A stretch of 64,000 nt of DNA from Culex pipiens pallens (GCF_016801865.2 NC_068938.1:221976663-222040662); one strand, 5' to 3'; shown: positions 10,831 to 23,076, counted from the stretch's first letter. Program-made: numbers and translations. The notes: generated by a model from the letters alone, not told the origin.

Positions 10831-12499
10831 TATTTTAAATTGATTCCAACCTTGTTCTTGAAAGGTCTTGTCGCTTGATTGAAACCCTGATTTGACAGCT
10901 CAATTGGAACCTCCAAAATAACATTTCGCCTCTCCATATAGGTTCTTTAAACAAACTTACTAATTATTTAGATACAGGTCGCTTGAGGATGTTTTCCTGT
11001 GTTGATTTACCGGAAGGCGTACTACACTAACAAGCCAGAGGTTGCCGGATTAAATCTCGATGCGAAAATATGAAATATTTGTGTAAATCAATGGGTTTTG
11101 TTTCTGAATTTGATATAACTACGTCAACTGAAAAATTCGGCAAATCTGACTCTAAAAAAAAGGTAAATGTAGAATGGGGTCAAGTGATTACATTTGTTAA
11201 TTTCAAAACTCTAACTTTACCAAATTGTAGAAAGAGTTAGATTGATTGATATTTTAGTCTTTTCTCTGCTTTTAAATGTGATGATTGAGGCGTTTTTGTT
11301 GAACATAAAATTTTATTCCACGGATATAAAAGTATTTTTGGAATTGCTGAATTCCAAATATGAATGAGATGTTCTACTAATTTAAGAAATAATAATTTGA
11401 AGAGTGTTTAAAAAAAGTGTTTGGTTAACAGTCAGGTTAACAGTCTTCTGTTAAGAAGTCCATTTTGTATATATAACTGCATCTAAAATTTTTGAAATTG
11501 AAATTCGTTTTTTTCGATTTTGTTTGTATTGTTTGTAGGATGTAAACAAACTTGGGTTTTCTCCAGAAGTGCATATTTTCAACAACGTTATCACAACAAA
11601 CGCTAATACCAACAAATTCTAAGGTAAACTATGGTTTTATTAAGAGTCTGATAATTTCATTGTGGAATTGTCAGTTCAAATGAGGTGTTTCGTATTTGTG
11701 GGAGGTACAACAACATCTCACAATAAAGAAACAGCCAAATTGGAAGCAGCGTTTTTCTGCTCTTTATGAAATATTTTGTTTTGTATTTTGTTTGAAATAA
11801 TCAACTTTTTCTAGTCAAATATCAAGAGAATGACATAAAAAAGGTCCTAAAAATACAAGGATCGAAAGAAAAGTTGCATTTTGCATCCTTTTAACAAATA
11901 GCCACAAAAGTGTTTCAAATTTTTGGCTTTTCCAATTATGTGGCATGACGGAATTGATATTTTCCAAACAAACATTGTGAGTTTTCAGGGAGCATGAGCT
12001 TCTGAAAATCTTGATTAAGTTAGGTAACATAGAAAAGTGACTGATTATATCAAAATTGAAATGTTTATAAATAACGAATTGAATAACCACACACGTTTGA
12101 ACAAAGGATATCACCCAAGCTGGGGCGTTGATTGCAACACTTATTCATTTGTCCAAGTAGGCTGCTGTAATCAGAAAATAGCTCTCCCATTTATGGTTAG
12201 TACTTGTACTGATACCACTTCTGCGCAAACCACTACCGCTTCAATCCCGATTCAAACGCCGAGTTCACATTATTTATCAACAAAACCACCCGGCCACATC
12301 CACCCGTCAGCTCGTCACTTTATCACTCACTTTATTAGCACTTCTCCCGGGCAGTAGTTGCTACTTGTTAATTTTGGCACTGATAAAAATTCGAAAATTT
12401 TGGGTGCAAAATCTACTAATTGCCAGCAATATGACTTAAATGTAACGAATTATTCTTATTTTCAAATCAACTTAAAGAAAGTTTTTCAGTGTGCACTCC
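10831..12499. other. AT-rich intergenic stretch, nothing recognised
   Basis: Open frames of about 100 codons at 11,815-12,114 (minus) and 12,037-12,357 (plus) have no domain and overlap each other. No repeat boundary recognised. Confidence 0.35.
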
Positions 12500-14070
12500 A
12501 ACGCCATGATAACGCTCAATCCCAGTTGGCCTAAACCGCAGAAATTTTCCCACACTCCGTCCCGGGCCAGGCCAGAGTCCGTTTATCACAATCACAGTCC
12601 ACGCCTGCTTAGAGTTGGTGCGCGTGCGGCGACGTCGTCGTGATCGAGTATCCGGTCCCCAAGCAAGCTCCCTCCAAGATAACCGGTCCCCCTCCGATGA
12701 TCGCCGCGGCCGAGTAGCTCGAAGTGTGCTTAGCTCGTGCCAAATTGACTCTTGCTCAATCCGTTGGCGGGACTGCGGCCACGATTATCTTTCCTTTCGT
12801 GGCCTGCTGCGCGGACCACTCGGAGTTGCTCTCGGAGTTGCGAGAAACTCCAAAGTGGGGAAGTTGGCCGGGATGACGAGGGCGCGCGAAACCCGTTTTG
12901 GTGGGACTTTGTGTATTCAATTAGTTGCGGGGCGGCTTAGTTCAGTGGGGGCAGGGGTGACAACTTTGGAAATGTTATAGTTCAAGAATTTTAACTTATC
13001 GAGGTTTTCTGGAACAATCTGAAATTTGTAGTTTGGACAAATTGAGCAACAATGTGATGTCAAACTTAGTCAATTTATAAATTATTCAACTTCGTAAGAT
13101 TTTTTGCTGTTTAAAAAATTAGCAGTCGTGACATCCCCACAAACCCCACAAAGTCTCCCAACGGGCTCATTTGAATATGTCTCGTGCCCAGCCTCCGTCA
13201 TTTATTGATATATCAATGAAGCTCATAATGCCCGTCCTAATGCCATCTCGCGCGCCCAGCACCACGCAGTCGGGTCCGAAAAAGCTGCTCGTGGCAAAAG
13301 TGTGATCCGCGTCGCCGCTTGCCACGATCGTTCGCTCGCGCGCGCGTCAAATCAGCCCATCAAGCAGGCCTCGGAAGAGCGCGCACACAACAGAGCGAGA
13401 GAGAAGTGAATAAAAATCAACAACTCTGGCCAAATAGATCGTCGGCCAGCCGCAGCCGGAGCCCGAGCGTGAGAAAGTTTCGGAAAAAATAACGTGTGCT
13501 AAGCGCGCGGGCATTTGTTTTCCGAACGAGATTACAATGCTCTCTTTCCTTCCTGCTTCCACCGCTCCTCCGCGCGCCGAGGCTACTGGCCCAGCGCTGC
13601 TAATGGTGCCCTATCGATCCTAGAGGCTTCTCTCGCTCTTCAATGTGTTAAAAACTAGTCGTATTAAACCAGAAGGGAAGAGGCTCGAAGGAACGAAAAA
13701 AGTTAAACTGATATTTTCATATAATAAAGAAGTTAAACAAAAAATATCGTTATACCGGGGCCTGCTTGGATGGTGCTGGGCGCATCGACACACACACGTA
13801 CCACGGGCCTCGTTCCCGGCTCGAGCTATCGCCCAGTAGGCCATGACGAGGACCCGGGAAGAGAAGAGGAGGGAGGAGGACGCGAAGGGGGAAAGTGTGT
13901 GGTAGCCAGCCGCACGTAGTAGGCCGGGCGAGAGAGGGACGACGAGGGTAGAACGAAACGCGCACACAGGAACGACGAAGCGACGACGACGACGAGGAGA
14001 ATACGAAGAGAGCGCATGAGAGAGAGAAAACATAAAAGCGACAGATGGTTACGATCTCGTATATACATTT
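12500..14070 (+). promoter_or_regulatory. GC-richer upstream region of the E(spl) gene
   Basis: This block ends at the E(spl) promoter and is richer in GC than the DNA before it. An isolated Su(H)-type site CGTGAGAA lies at 13,468-13,475, overlapping a GAAAGT hexamer. GA-rich runs occur at 13,395-13,410 and 14,014-14,026. Frames of 64-137 codons are open on both strands but have simple composition and no domain. A distal Notch-response or enhancer role is an inference from position. Confidence 0.35.
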
Positions 14071-14119
14071 GCAGGTGGTAAACTCGTGTGGGAAATACAG
14101 TTGAGTTTAGGTTCCCACG
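14071..14119 (+). promoter_or_regulatory. Notch-response module: proneural E-box plus paired Su(H) sites (SPS+A)
   Basis: Seen: an A-type proneural E-box GCAGGTG (14,071-14,077), then a forward Su(H)/CSL site TGTGGGAA (14,087-14,094) and an inverted one TTCCCACG (14,112-14,119), both matching YGTGRGAA, head to head with a 17-bp spacer. Known: Drosophila E(spl) genes use this SPS+A arrangement, in which Notch intracellular domain with Su(H) and proneural activators act together. Inferred: the gene is a direct Notch target expressed in proneural fields. The Drosophila GAAAGT hexamer between the two Su(H) sites is absent. A further E-box CAGATG lies at 14,042-14,047. Confidence 0.8.
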
Positions 14120-14141
14120 ACTCGCTCGGAGCTGGCCGGAG

Positions 14142-14148
14142 TATAAAA
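14142..14148 (+). promoter_or_regulatory. TATA box of the E(spl) gene
   Basis: TATAAAA lies 23 bp after the second Su(H) site. An initiator-like TCATTA at 14,174-14,179 places the likely start of transcription near 14,176, giving a 5' UTR of about 300 nt. A CACGTG box, a class B site that E(spl) proteins can bind, occurs in this leader at 14,411-14,416. Confidence 0.75.
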
Positions 14149-14476
14149 GCCGGAGTTGGGGTGATTTTTGGTATCATTACACATCTTGTTCTCGTACCGT
14201 TCACAACGTACGCTCAGTTTCGTTCGTTTCGTACAAGACGCACTCGTCTTTTCGGAATATCAACATCGTCAACATTGTCGTATCAGTTCAGTGAAGTTCG
14301 CTGAAGGAGTACACATTGGAGAAAAACACGAAGATCAGTGAGAGTGAGATTTTAAGAAAGCAAAACAAAAAAGGACGTTCCTCGTGAAGGAAGAGTGAAG
14401 TGATAACAAGCACGTGTGCGAAAGCCAAAAACGAACAGTTCAAGTGACGAACCAAAACAAACCACAACACAACACA

Positions 14477-15169
14477 ATGGTTTACGGAAATATGATTGCT
14501 GAGCCGGTGATGGGTGGCAAAATTGCACAGCCCAGTTCGCTGGAACCGGTGTCGCGGACATACCAGTACCGCAAAGTGATGAAGCCGATGCTGGAGCGCA
14601 AGCGTCGTGCCCGGATCAACCGTTGCCTGGATGAGCTGAAGGAGCTGATGGTGTCTGCCCTGCAGAATGAGGGTGAAAATGTGTCCAAGTTGGAGAAGGC
14701 CGACATCCTGGAGCTGACCGTGCGCCACTTGCACAAGCTCCGCCGCCAGCAGAGACTCGCCGTCAACCCAGTCATCGATGCCGACCGCTTCCGCGCCGGA
14801 TTCACTCACGCCGCCAACGAAGTGTCCCGCTGCCTGGCCTCCACCTCCGGAGTCGACATCAAGCTCGGAACCAAGCTCATGACCCACCTCGGACACCGCC
14901 TGAACGATCTGGACAAAGTTAGCCCGCTGTCCGTCCAGTGCGAACAGAACCTCCAGAGCCCGCCGATCTCGCCCTTCTCCAGCTCGTCCTCGTCTGCTTC
15001 CGCTGCCGATCTGCAGTCCTACCAGATGCCTCTGACCCCGCAGTCGTTCCGTTCCGGCAGTGGCAACCCCAACAGCCCGTCGCCCAACCCCAGCGAGTGC
15101 TCGTCCACCGGCAGCGAGTCCCAACAATCCCTGCTCAAGATTCAGGAATCCGTCTGGAGGCCGTGGTAA
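14477..15169 (+). CDS. E(spl): Enhancer-of-split / HES bHLH-Orange-WRPW transcriptional repressor
   Basis: A nuclear repressor of the Notch pathway that binds N-box/E-box DNA and recruits Groucho. The 230-residue frame shows a bHLH at about 30-88 (basic region KVMKPMLERKRRARIN, with the proline typical of HES proteins), an Orange domain at about 104-143 (FRAGFTHAANEVSRCL), a Ser/Pro-rich linker and a C-terminal WRPW (227-230). Length and lack of introns fit the family; the bHLH most resembles the mbeta/mgamma group, so exact orthology is uncertain. An upstream in-frame ATG at 14,414 would add 21 residues; I prefer 14,477 because its context (acacaATGg) is good and the family starts shortly before the bHLH. 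The promoter has SPS+A sites and the 3' UTR has Brd and K boxes. The last 125 codons recur inverted at 33,912-34,290. Confidence 0.95.
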   Translation: MVYGNMIAEPVMGGKIAQPSSLEPVSRTYQYRKVMKPMLERKRRARINRCLDELKELMVSALQNEGENVSKLEKADILELTVRHLHKLRRQQRLAVNPVIDADRFRAGFTHAANEVSRCLASTSGVDIKLGTKLMTHLGHRLNDLDKVSPLSVQCEQNLQSPPISPFSSSSSSASAADLQSYQMPLTPQSFRSGSGNPNSPSPNPSECSSTGSESQQSLLKIQESVWRPW

Positions 15170-15620
15170 ATCTGAAACTCCACCGTGAAACCGGTACCAG
15201 TGAAGCAAGACTTATCACTCAACGCAACCAAATTCCTCAATCCAGAGATCTCAAGAGACAACAAGACAACAAATCAACTTTTTAAACAAAAAATCAACAC
15301 AATATATCAATCGTATCGTATGGGTATAGCTTTAATAGCAAGTAGGACACTTTTGCACGCGCACTTCAAATGTGCGCGCTAGAGAGTTTGTGATATTAAA
15401 CGTTCTTTAGGGAATAGGCCTTAAGCATTTTTGTTAGTACTTTTTCGCGCGCTGAAAAAGCCTTTTTATTTCTGCATTTAGCTCAGAAAATTTTAGCCTC
15501 TAAGAAACCTAGATGTTTGTTCGAATAAGACTTAAGATTGTTTACAAATTGCGCAGTTTGCGCAATTTCTGTGATTATATAAGCAAAAAAGACAAAACAA
15601 AATCAAAAAATCACTTGAAA
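15170..15620 (+). promoter_or_regulatory. E(spl) 3' UTR with one Brd box and two K boxes
   Basis: Seen: AGCTTTA (Brd box) at 15,328-15,334; TGTGAT (K box) at 15,389-15,394 and 15,570-15,575. Known: in Drosophila E(spl) and Bearded complex transcripts these boxes are microRNA-binding sites (Brd box for miR-4/miR-79, K box for the miR-2/miR-11 group) that lower transcript output. No AATAAA is present; ATTAAA at 15,395-15,400 or a site beyond 15,600 could serve, so whether the second K box is transcribed is uncertain. Confidence 0.6.
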
Positions 15621-17294
15621 ATACAATCAAACATTTCATAAAACAAAAAACCTTCCTCTCTTATCATTCTCACGATCCGAAACAATTTCCCCCTTGACCT
15701 TGAGCGTTCTCCCCCCAACTCTTCACTTTGCTCTTGAAAAAAGCTCCTCGGCGATCCTCGAAACAAAAAAAAAAGATCGGTAGCGAAAATGTTGTTTTTC
15801 CGCCCAATCTCCTCCGCGCACTCACCAAACGTCAAAAAATCGCGAAAAAAAGAGCATTCGCAAAAAACCGGCAGCTGTTATTAATTCCAATTAGAACGCT
15901 GGCGAGCGCACATGCTACAAAATGCTCCCAACCAACCCTCTCCGCGCTTCGCGCTCCACGAAGCCCCTTTCCGGCTACACATACACACACACATATAGTA
16001 GGCCGAGAGCGGTAATGGCAGCAAGCTGTTCGCATTTTTCGAAACCATGAGAAAAATATTTTTTCCCACGATCCGAGCCAAAGCAAGCTGCGCGCCGAGC
16101 TGGAACCCGTAAGTCCTGCTTTTATGCTTCTTTCTCTTCGCCTTCTTCGTCTTCTTCTTCGTGTCTGTGTGCTTCTGGCTTCGGATTGTGCTTCGATTGC
16201 GCGTTTGGGTTCGGCGGGGAGAGATAGGGGAAAGAGAGAGAGTCAGCCTACTGTGACGCGCGTGTATGAGAGAGTGTGTGCGCCGTAATTGAAGACACAC
16301 ATCAAATCGTGTCGTTTGGCGGTCGGTCGGTGGTCGTCGGGTCACAGCGAAAAAAAATGGCAAAAAAGTTGCGATTGGACTGGAAACAAACCCTTGCCAT
16401 TTGTTGGGAAAATCGCGCGCGCTTGCAGGATGAGCTATGCGCGCATTTTAAACGTTTCTCATTTTATAAGTCATTTAAAAGTTTTTAAAACTCACAATTT
16501 TTAACAGTGCCGTAGGGCACGGTCGGGCGCACATAGTCGCATGCATGTCGCATGGTCGGCAACCGACATAGGGGTGTGGGTCCACGTGAGGTCGCCAAAG
16601 ACCCTCATGTGTGCAGTGTAATAATGGGAAGAAGCATCAGAGCCGCGCGCGTCAACAGTTTGAACGGCGGGAATAAATATGTATGAAGAGTTAGAGGAGG
16701 GGGACAACAAGACAACGACCTCCAAGAAGCCTCGAAGAAAAACGTGAGAGGACTGATTTATATTGCGCACAAAAACAACAAGTACAGAAGAAATTGAAAA
16801 AAGTAAAACGGGAGAATCGAGCAAGAATGCGGGTTATTTTTTTTTTGAACGATTGTTAAAAGTTTTTTTTTCTGGCTCGACCTTCTTCGGACCCTCGGCG
16901 AGGGGAAGAATTCTGGGATCACTCTCTATTTTTTTTTGTTTCGATATGACCGGATGTGCCATTTTCATCGTGGTCGTGATCGAGACAAGAGCCGTAAGTC
17001 ACGGCTAACGTGATTAGGGGATTCGAGCAAGAGGAAACAACAAAAAAAGGGATGATGTGACAAGTTGGTAACGGCTGACGATGTTCTGGACGTTGTTGGC
17101 AGCGTATCGGAATGAATCATCCATCGTAGGAGGCCGCCTTGGCGGTTGGAGATTGCGACGATGCTGGGTGCGAAATTTGACCGGCGGGGATTTTTTTGGT
17201 GTCGGGTTTTGTGTTTGGGAGATTTGGATGCTGTGCGAGGAGCGAACCGGTGACAGCCGGAAGTGATTAACGGTTATGAATCATTAACATGAAG
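15621..17294. other. GC-richer non-coding block downstream of E(spl)
   Basis: CA/TG microsatellite (15,977-15,996), CT-rich tract (16,130-16,160) and GA-rich tracts; no convincing coding frame. A single inverted Su(H)-type match TTCCCACG lies at 16,063-16,070. The whole block is mirrored at about 31,780-33,450, where the TG tract is longer. Confidence 0.35.
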
Positions 17295-17296
17295 TA

Positions 17297-17970
17297 ACGT
17301 CATGATTCGAATTCCCGGACGCTTCGAAACCCGGACACTTCATCTTGTTTTATCAATTATTAGGATATAAGTTCACATTATGAATTTCAAAACTGTGTTA
17401 TATGATGAATTCCAACATCAACTTTTATTTAAAGTTTATTTGAACGCTGTAGTTAATGCAAAAACAATAAAATACAATAAAATTATAAGTTTACCAAAAA
17501 TGCGAAACATTTCACTTGAAATATTTCATAGGCGTTCGATGCACCGGGAAGGCAAAGCAGAAATTTATGGTTTCGATTTTCTTAAATTCTAGCAAATTTT
17601 TATATAAAATATCAATTGTTTTGATGTTAACAACTTATTTGAGACCTAAAGAATGCCTTTCACTAACATTTCAGGCCAAATTTGTGCGATTCATAAGTAA
17701 AATCGAGTGTCCGGAATTCGAAGCAAAAGTGTCCGGATTTCGAATCAGCTTTTATCAGTGTCCGGGATTCGAAGCACAACAAGTCATTTTAATTTTAAAA
17801 TTCTGATGAAAAATTGTTAGAAAAGACATATTTTGCATGCATTTTCTTGAAAGTGACTGTTTCTACTACATCCTGATGATATTTCTACATTTCCAACTTA
17901 TTACATGATTTTTTGCCAGCTATAACAAAAATGATATGCTACTAAGTGTCCGGATTTCGAATCATGACGT
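17297..17970. mobile_element. 674-bp TIR element with subterminal 'tgtccgg-cgaa' repeats
   Basis: The ends ACGTCATGATTCGAA and TTCGAATCATGACGT are exact inverted repeats, flanked on both sides by TA (17,295-17,296; 17,971-17,972). The motif 'gtccgg...ttcgaa' or its complement recurs near both ends (about 17,310-17,340, 17,707-17,775 and 17,947-17,960), as expected for transposase-binding repeats. The two short frames inside (70 and 96 codons) show no transposase motif. The same insertion is in the right arm at 31,101-31,774. Confidence 0.65.
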
Positions 17971-18244
17971 TATATGGTTGATCAATATTTTTTTTTAGAT
18001 GTTCTAGTTCGTTTTCTGTATTAATTTAAATGACCCTTAATGATATTTGTTAAATGTCGAATTTTTTTGTTTGCAAATTTTAAAAACTTTGTGCAGCAAA
18101 AATCAACATTAAGATATTTATTTTTTCAGAAATTAACTTAACTTGCAAAATCAATTTAATAGTAAAAATATTTTTTTTTCATAATTGTTCATTGTCACTC
18201 AGCGATTCAACAGCAAAGCAGAATGTAAATTGCCATATCAACTC

Positions 18245-18465
18245 GAAACGAAACGAAACTATTGGCACTACGCCCCCCGGGGCATGGCCTTCCTCTAACG
18301 TGGGATTTCTGCTCCAGCGCCTCTGACGAGACAGGAGAAACCGGGACCGACGTTTTACTTCACCATCCGATAGAAGCTCAGTGGATAAGGCGGGAATCGA
18401 ACCCGCGTCTCATAGCATCATCGGGATCGGCAGCCGAAGCCGCTACCCCTGCGCCACGAGACCCA
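18245..18465 (-). mobile_element. tRNA-derived SINE (copy 2, left arm)
   Basis: Same element as at 6,368, on the minus strand. It has an A-box-like and a perfect B box near its 5' end (right side here) and a (GTTTC)n tail at its 3' end. The 11-bp target duplication CATATCAACTC is at 18,234-18,244 and 18,466-18,476. Confidence 0.88.
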
Positions 18466-20714
18466 CATATCAACTCAAATTTGGTAAATAAATTAACTTG
18501 AAGGTACATGTTAATCATGCATAATTAAATTTGATGTGTCATTTGTGGAGACGCATGGTACTCTAGGATAGTTTCAAAACTAAAGTTCATAAAGTCAAGA
18601 CTATAAATAATCACTTAAATATTAGACCTTCCCACATTTTGTCAATTTCATTTTTTGTATACATTTTATTTTACCTTTGACCTGAAGGCACAAGACAAAC
18701 TTTTTTGGAATGATATTTTTTTTTAACTATGTATAGATCAAGTTTTTATAATAATACAAAATAAAAGCTTTCATTTGATCGAAAAATAACTCATGCTGGT
18801 ATCAAAAAATATTACAAGAAATCCAATAACAAAGAAAAAAATGTTCCTGCTCTTGATATTGCTTTTGATTATTACATATTAGCTCACTATATTTACTTAA
18901 ATATTTACTAAATTTATTACTACATTTTTTCGAATGCTGGACAAAATCAGTAAACAATGGAAGACTGCTTACAAACTTTTTTCATCATTTGAAAAATGTA
19001 CAATTTAAAAGAAAGCAGACAAGTAAATCAAAATTGTAAATTTAAAATACATTTAATTTTTCCCAAAATTTTATCATTATAAAAAATAATTTTCGAACAA
19101 AATATTGAAAAACTTGAAGGGTATAACAATGACACAAAAAAATCAGCTTTGATTTTTTTATGAAAGTATAATTTTAGGTTCTTAAGACCAAATTATATGG
19201 CCAAAATAATGCCCATGGAAAAAAAATTCCATAGTTCCAGTCATGCCTTTCAGAATTTAAAATAAATATAACAAATCGGATTACGGATACTTAGAATCAA
19301 TCAATCTTATCAATCAACGGATGCTTAGAATCTTCAATCAATAATTAAAAAAAAAACTTTAAAATTTTATTAAGGTTACGTTTATAGACCACGTGGCCAC
19401 ATTTATGTTCTTGACAAAATTGGTCAAAACTGTCCAATAGTTTTTCCCATATTTACCTAAATAAAAACCCGATTTAATATCACCAGAGGTGAAATAGAAC
19501 CTTTCTTACAAAATGATGAAACTCCGAAAAATATATTGGTGCAATTAATTTTTCAGAAATATAATGATACCACACAGTGAGAATTTCACCTTAAGCTTCG
19601 AATCTTTTTATCTCCCGGGAATTCCCGGGAAATTTGAAATTTAACCAACATTATTCTGATCCTGTTTCTGATCAATATTTTGCAACGCAATTGTATAGAA
19701 CAGCAACCTTAATGTTAATGGTCAAAATAGGTCAAAATAAGTGTGATGATCAATTAATGGCTTGAATGCTTGTAAAAAAACATCCAACTTTTAGAAAATA
19801 TAAAAAAAATATGCTGACTTTAAATCGTAGTAAATAAAAAAAAATAGTATTTGTTTAATCAAAGTGTCTGAACAGTGTAAATCTATGCTCCACAACCATA
19901 AAAGTGTTTTAAATTTGTCTTAGTGACCATAAAGTTAAACGAAAAAAAAAATCTTGCAGAAATAATATCATGGCAAATCATTAAATTTGCCTTAAAACTC
20001 TAATTTGCAGCGCTTTTTTACTTGAAACACTATTCAATGAAATCACAACTCAAAATATATGAAGCGAGTTTTTGAAATATGGTTGCATTCTTTGGGTAAA
20101 TTTCATATTATACGAAGTTGTTTTCTAACGATTTTCATGGTTTCATTTATGATATGATTTTAGGTATATTAAATATTTTCAAAGTGTAGAAGTGGTTGAA
20201 AATACACAATATTTTTTTCATATATAACCCTCTTACGCCCTTGGTAGCTCACGTGCTTCATAAATCTATAACTTCAAACTGTACTTTTGAACTTTTTTTA
20301 AGTTTCATTATATCAATGCAATTTCGATCCATTTTGGTTAAGGTAATCAAAATTGTTGAACAAATATCAAATTTAATCTTGGCCGGAAAAGGTAACTATC
20401 TTATTTTAAAATTATATAACAAGAAAATCGTTTAAATAGGTTGTCAAAAATAAAATAGTTAATATTCATTTCATAATATCGTATGTTTTGTTGCCCAACA
20501 TGTAAGCAAACAGTATTCCTAGTTGCGAATGCTCCAAAATAAATAATATCTGAATCAAACCTTGATATGCAATTTATAGACAAGCTTATTAGTTCATTAT
20601 GAACAGTCGATTGAAATGAATAAAATCAAATAAGGTTCTCTCATTAATTTTTCTTGTATATTTTCAAAATATTGGTGCCAAAAAGTTAGGAAAATGTATA
20701 CTTCCGCTTGAATT

Positions 20715-20825
20715 TCGGGAATTCCCGGGAAATTTACAAATTTCCCGGGAAACGGGAAATATTTTTTTCCGGGAAATCCCGGGAATTCCCGGGAAATTTT
20801 TTCCCGGGACGGGAAATTGGACGCT
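20715..20825. repeat. Cluster of 'ttcccgggaa' palindromes
   Basis: The self-complementary words 'aattcccggg', 'tttcccggga' and 'aaatcccggg' occur about eight times in 110 bp, ending 'gggaaattggacgctc'. Related 'cccggga...ggacgcac' fragments occur at about 42,725-42,755 and 56,825-56,870, so this is the end of a dispersed family rather than a local expansion. Mirrored at about 28,240-28,355. Confidence 0.5.
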
Positions 20826-21359
20826 CTATATTTAATTCAGATTTTATTTTTTATTCACATTATTAGAAAAAAAATAAAGGGTACTCAGTCTTTAATGTTA
20901 GTCTATGATTAACTTTAAAAAATATGTATCGATATTGCACTTTGTCGATCTAATATGAGAAGCTAGAAATAACACTTTCCGCGCAGCGTAAAACGCGCAA
21001 GCGTAAATGTGCTGGCGTTTATGCTTCGACTTGACGACTTGTCAATCTTTCTAGTGAAAACGAGCCGGGACTTTGAATTTGATGTTCAGAATATGATTTT
21101 GTATAAAACCAAAAATTTAATGGGAAAAATAGGGTAAAAATAAGACGAAAAACACTAATATGGCTACATCTATGGAAATACATTTTGGAAAAGCTTCAAA
21201 TTTTGGGCCCAAGCAGTTTATGGCGCATGTTTTCGAATGGATTTTTGTTTGAAACTGAATTCTTTCAATTTGACAGTGTTATCTGTAAAATAGTCCAAAA
21301 AATACCTCTAAAAATGGCTTTGACCACATTTACTGGTCAAAAATTGTGAATCGAAAAAT

Positions 21360-21700
21360 AAAATGTTCGTCTCCGACCCCACGGCTACAGATCTGAAATA
21401 TAAAAATTGTGGGTTTTACGAGCGGTTTTTCAGTGATGGAAGACACAAATTTTTAAGAGCGGATACAGACATCGCTCAAGTATTTCAGAAAAAGAGCTCT
21501 CAAAAATCAGACCAAAATTCAATCGAAAGAGCGCATCTAAACCTTCAAATTAGACATAGGATTTTTTTCTGGGACGACCCCTCACCGTGCACGATTTTTT
21601 TTAAAGATTTCTGAGAAAAGCGTTTTTCCAAAAGCAAACCTTAAACCTTTCTTTTGTAAGAAAGGCAAAAGTAATAACAAATTGGGTTGCAGACACCTAG
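21360..21700 (+). repeat. Probable dispersed repeat ending in a 'cctttcttttgtaagaaagg' hairpin
   Basis: A segment ending with the palindrome 'cctttcttttgtaagaaagg' at about 21,646-21,665. An 83-codon frame is open but matches no family I know. Mirrored on the other strand at about 27,370-27,704. Confidence 0.35.
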
Positions 21701-23076
21701 AAAATGTTCGGAAAATTAAACGAATTTAACTATTATTTTTTTTACAGATTTCCCAAGTGCCGTAACTTGAGTTTTCATTGCCTACTATTTTGAATTCTGT
21801 TATACATAAGATGCTGCTCAATAACAATTTTTAGCTCATGTTTTGGGGATGTTGTTATTTTTTCATCTTAATACCGATGAACATGATTTTCTAACAACAA
21901 GATCAGAATTTTTTACAGAACTTGCTACTGAAATGACTTCTGTTTTGTTATTACCACCTGTCCGGAAAGAACCGTTTCGTTACCAACTGATGCTAATTTT
22001 ATGTTTTTATTTCAATGGTATTTTTTCTAGCTAGACTTTGCTACAGTTCTACTACATGATTTCGCTTAAAATAATTTGTAATTATGATAAATTGTAACGG
22101 TGTTCTGTTTATTTACCTGATAAGAACATATTTTGCCAAAAATAATCTAATGTTTCATAATGAGGCTTGTTTGGGAATGAGTTTTTTTTATGGTTCATAA
22201 GTTTTCAAATTATTTTATTTTAAAGCTAACGCATGTAGGTTATTAGAGGGCTCTTTAGAAAAAAAGTACTTGTAAAATTTGATTCATGATCATATAATAT
22301 TCAACTTTTTCAAAACATGTTATTCCATGAACTCAAAATAACTACTACCTTTAAAAAGTTTAAATTAACAATCGCCATAATTCATGATAAACTACCCATC
22401 GGCAAATGCATGTCTAATTTTATATATTTGGTGATAAACACAAAAATTCGTTTTTTGTGCTCGAGTTGGTATGAAAACCAGATTTTTATATAGTTTGTTA
22501 TAGTTAATAAATTTAATCTATGGATTAATTTTCCAAAAAATATCCCGTTGGACATAATTTGTCATCGTTCAACATTTCTCTATCAATTAATCACACTATA
22601 GCAGATGATTTATAGCCGAGGACATCGCACATCCCAAAGCGTGCGCGCGTGCTCCTGCTGATGTAACCCAGGGAATTCCAACAAAGCAAGCCACATAAAA
22701 CGCACCCACCCTTGGAATCCCGTCAATGAACTTCCATTGCTGGGCGGCGGTTGCTGCGACGCCTTTGACGTCTCTGGTGATTAGCGATTTGATGGGTTAA
22801 TTAAATTAGCTGTACCAAAATATGATGACCTTCTGTACACACTTAATTGAAATTGTTGATTTTTGTTAAAATTAACATAACTATTTTAAAGTAAGGATAT
22901 GAAAGGAAAATAACGACTGAATTTTTGATCTTTCTGGAAAGCAGTTGGACAAAAACTTTGTTAGATTTTATGAGTGTAATAACAGATATACAAATTACTG
23001 GGTTTACCACGTTTACCTGTGAGGAATTTACACACCCGTTACATTTCGGTGAGACGTCCCGTGGCGCGTGCTTACG

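Larger units (their letters stand above)
18477..22900. other. AT-rich intergenic stretch of the left arm
   Basis: No gene recognised. It contains a cluster of 'ttcccgggaa' palindromes (about 20,715-20,815, and a pair at 19,613-19,630) and the repeat at 21,360-21,700. Frames up to 83 codons have no domain. Everything here is mirrored at about 26,200-30,590. Confidence 0.45.

Noticed and set aside
20715..20825. Possible CRISPR-like or satellite array of 'ttcccgggaa'
   Set aside because: Irregular spacing, short self-complementary units and relatives elsewhere show a piece of a dispersed repeat; the DNA is eukaryotic.
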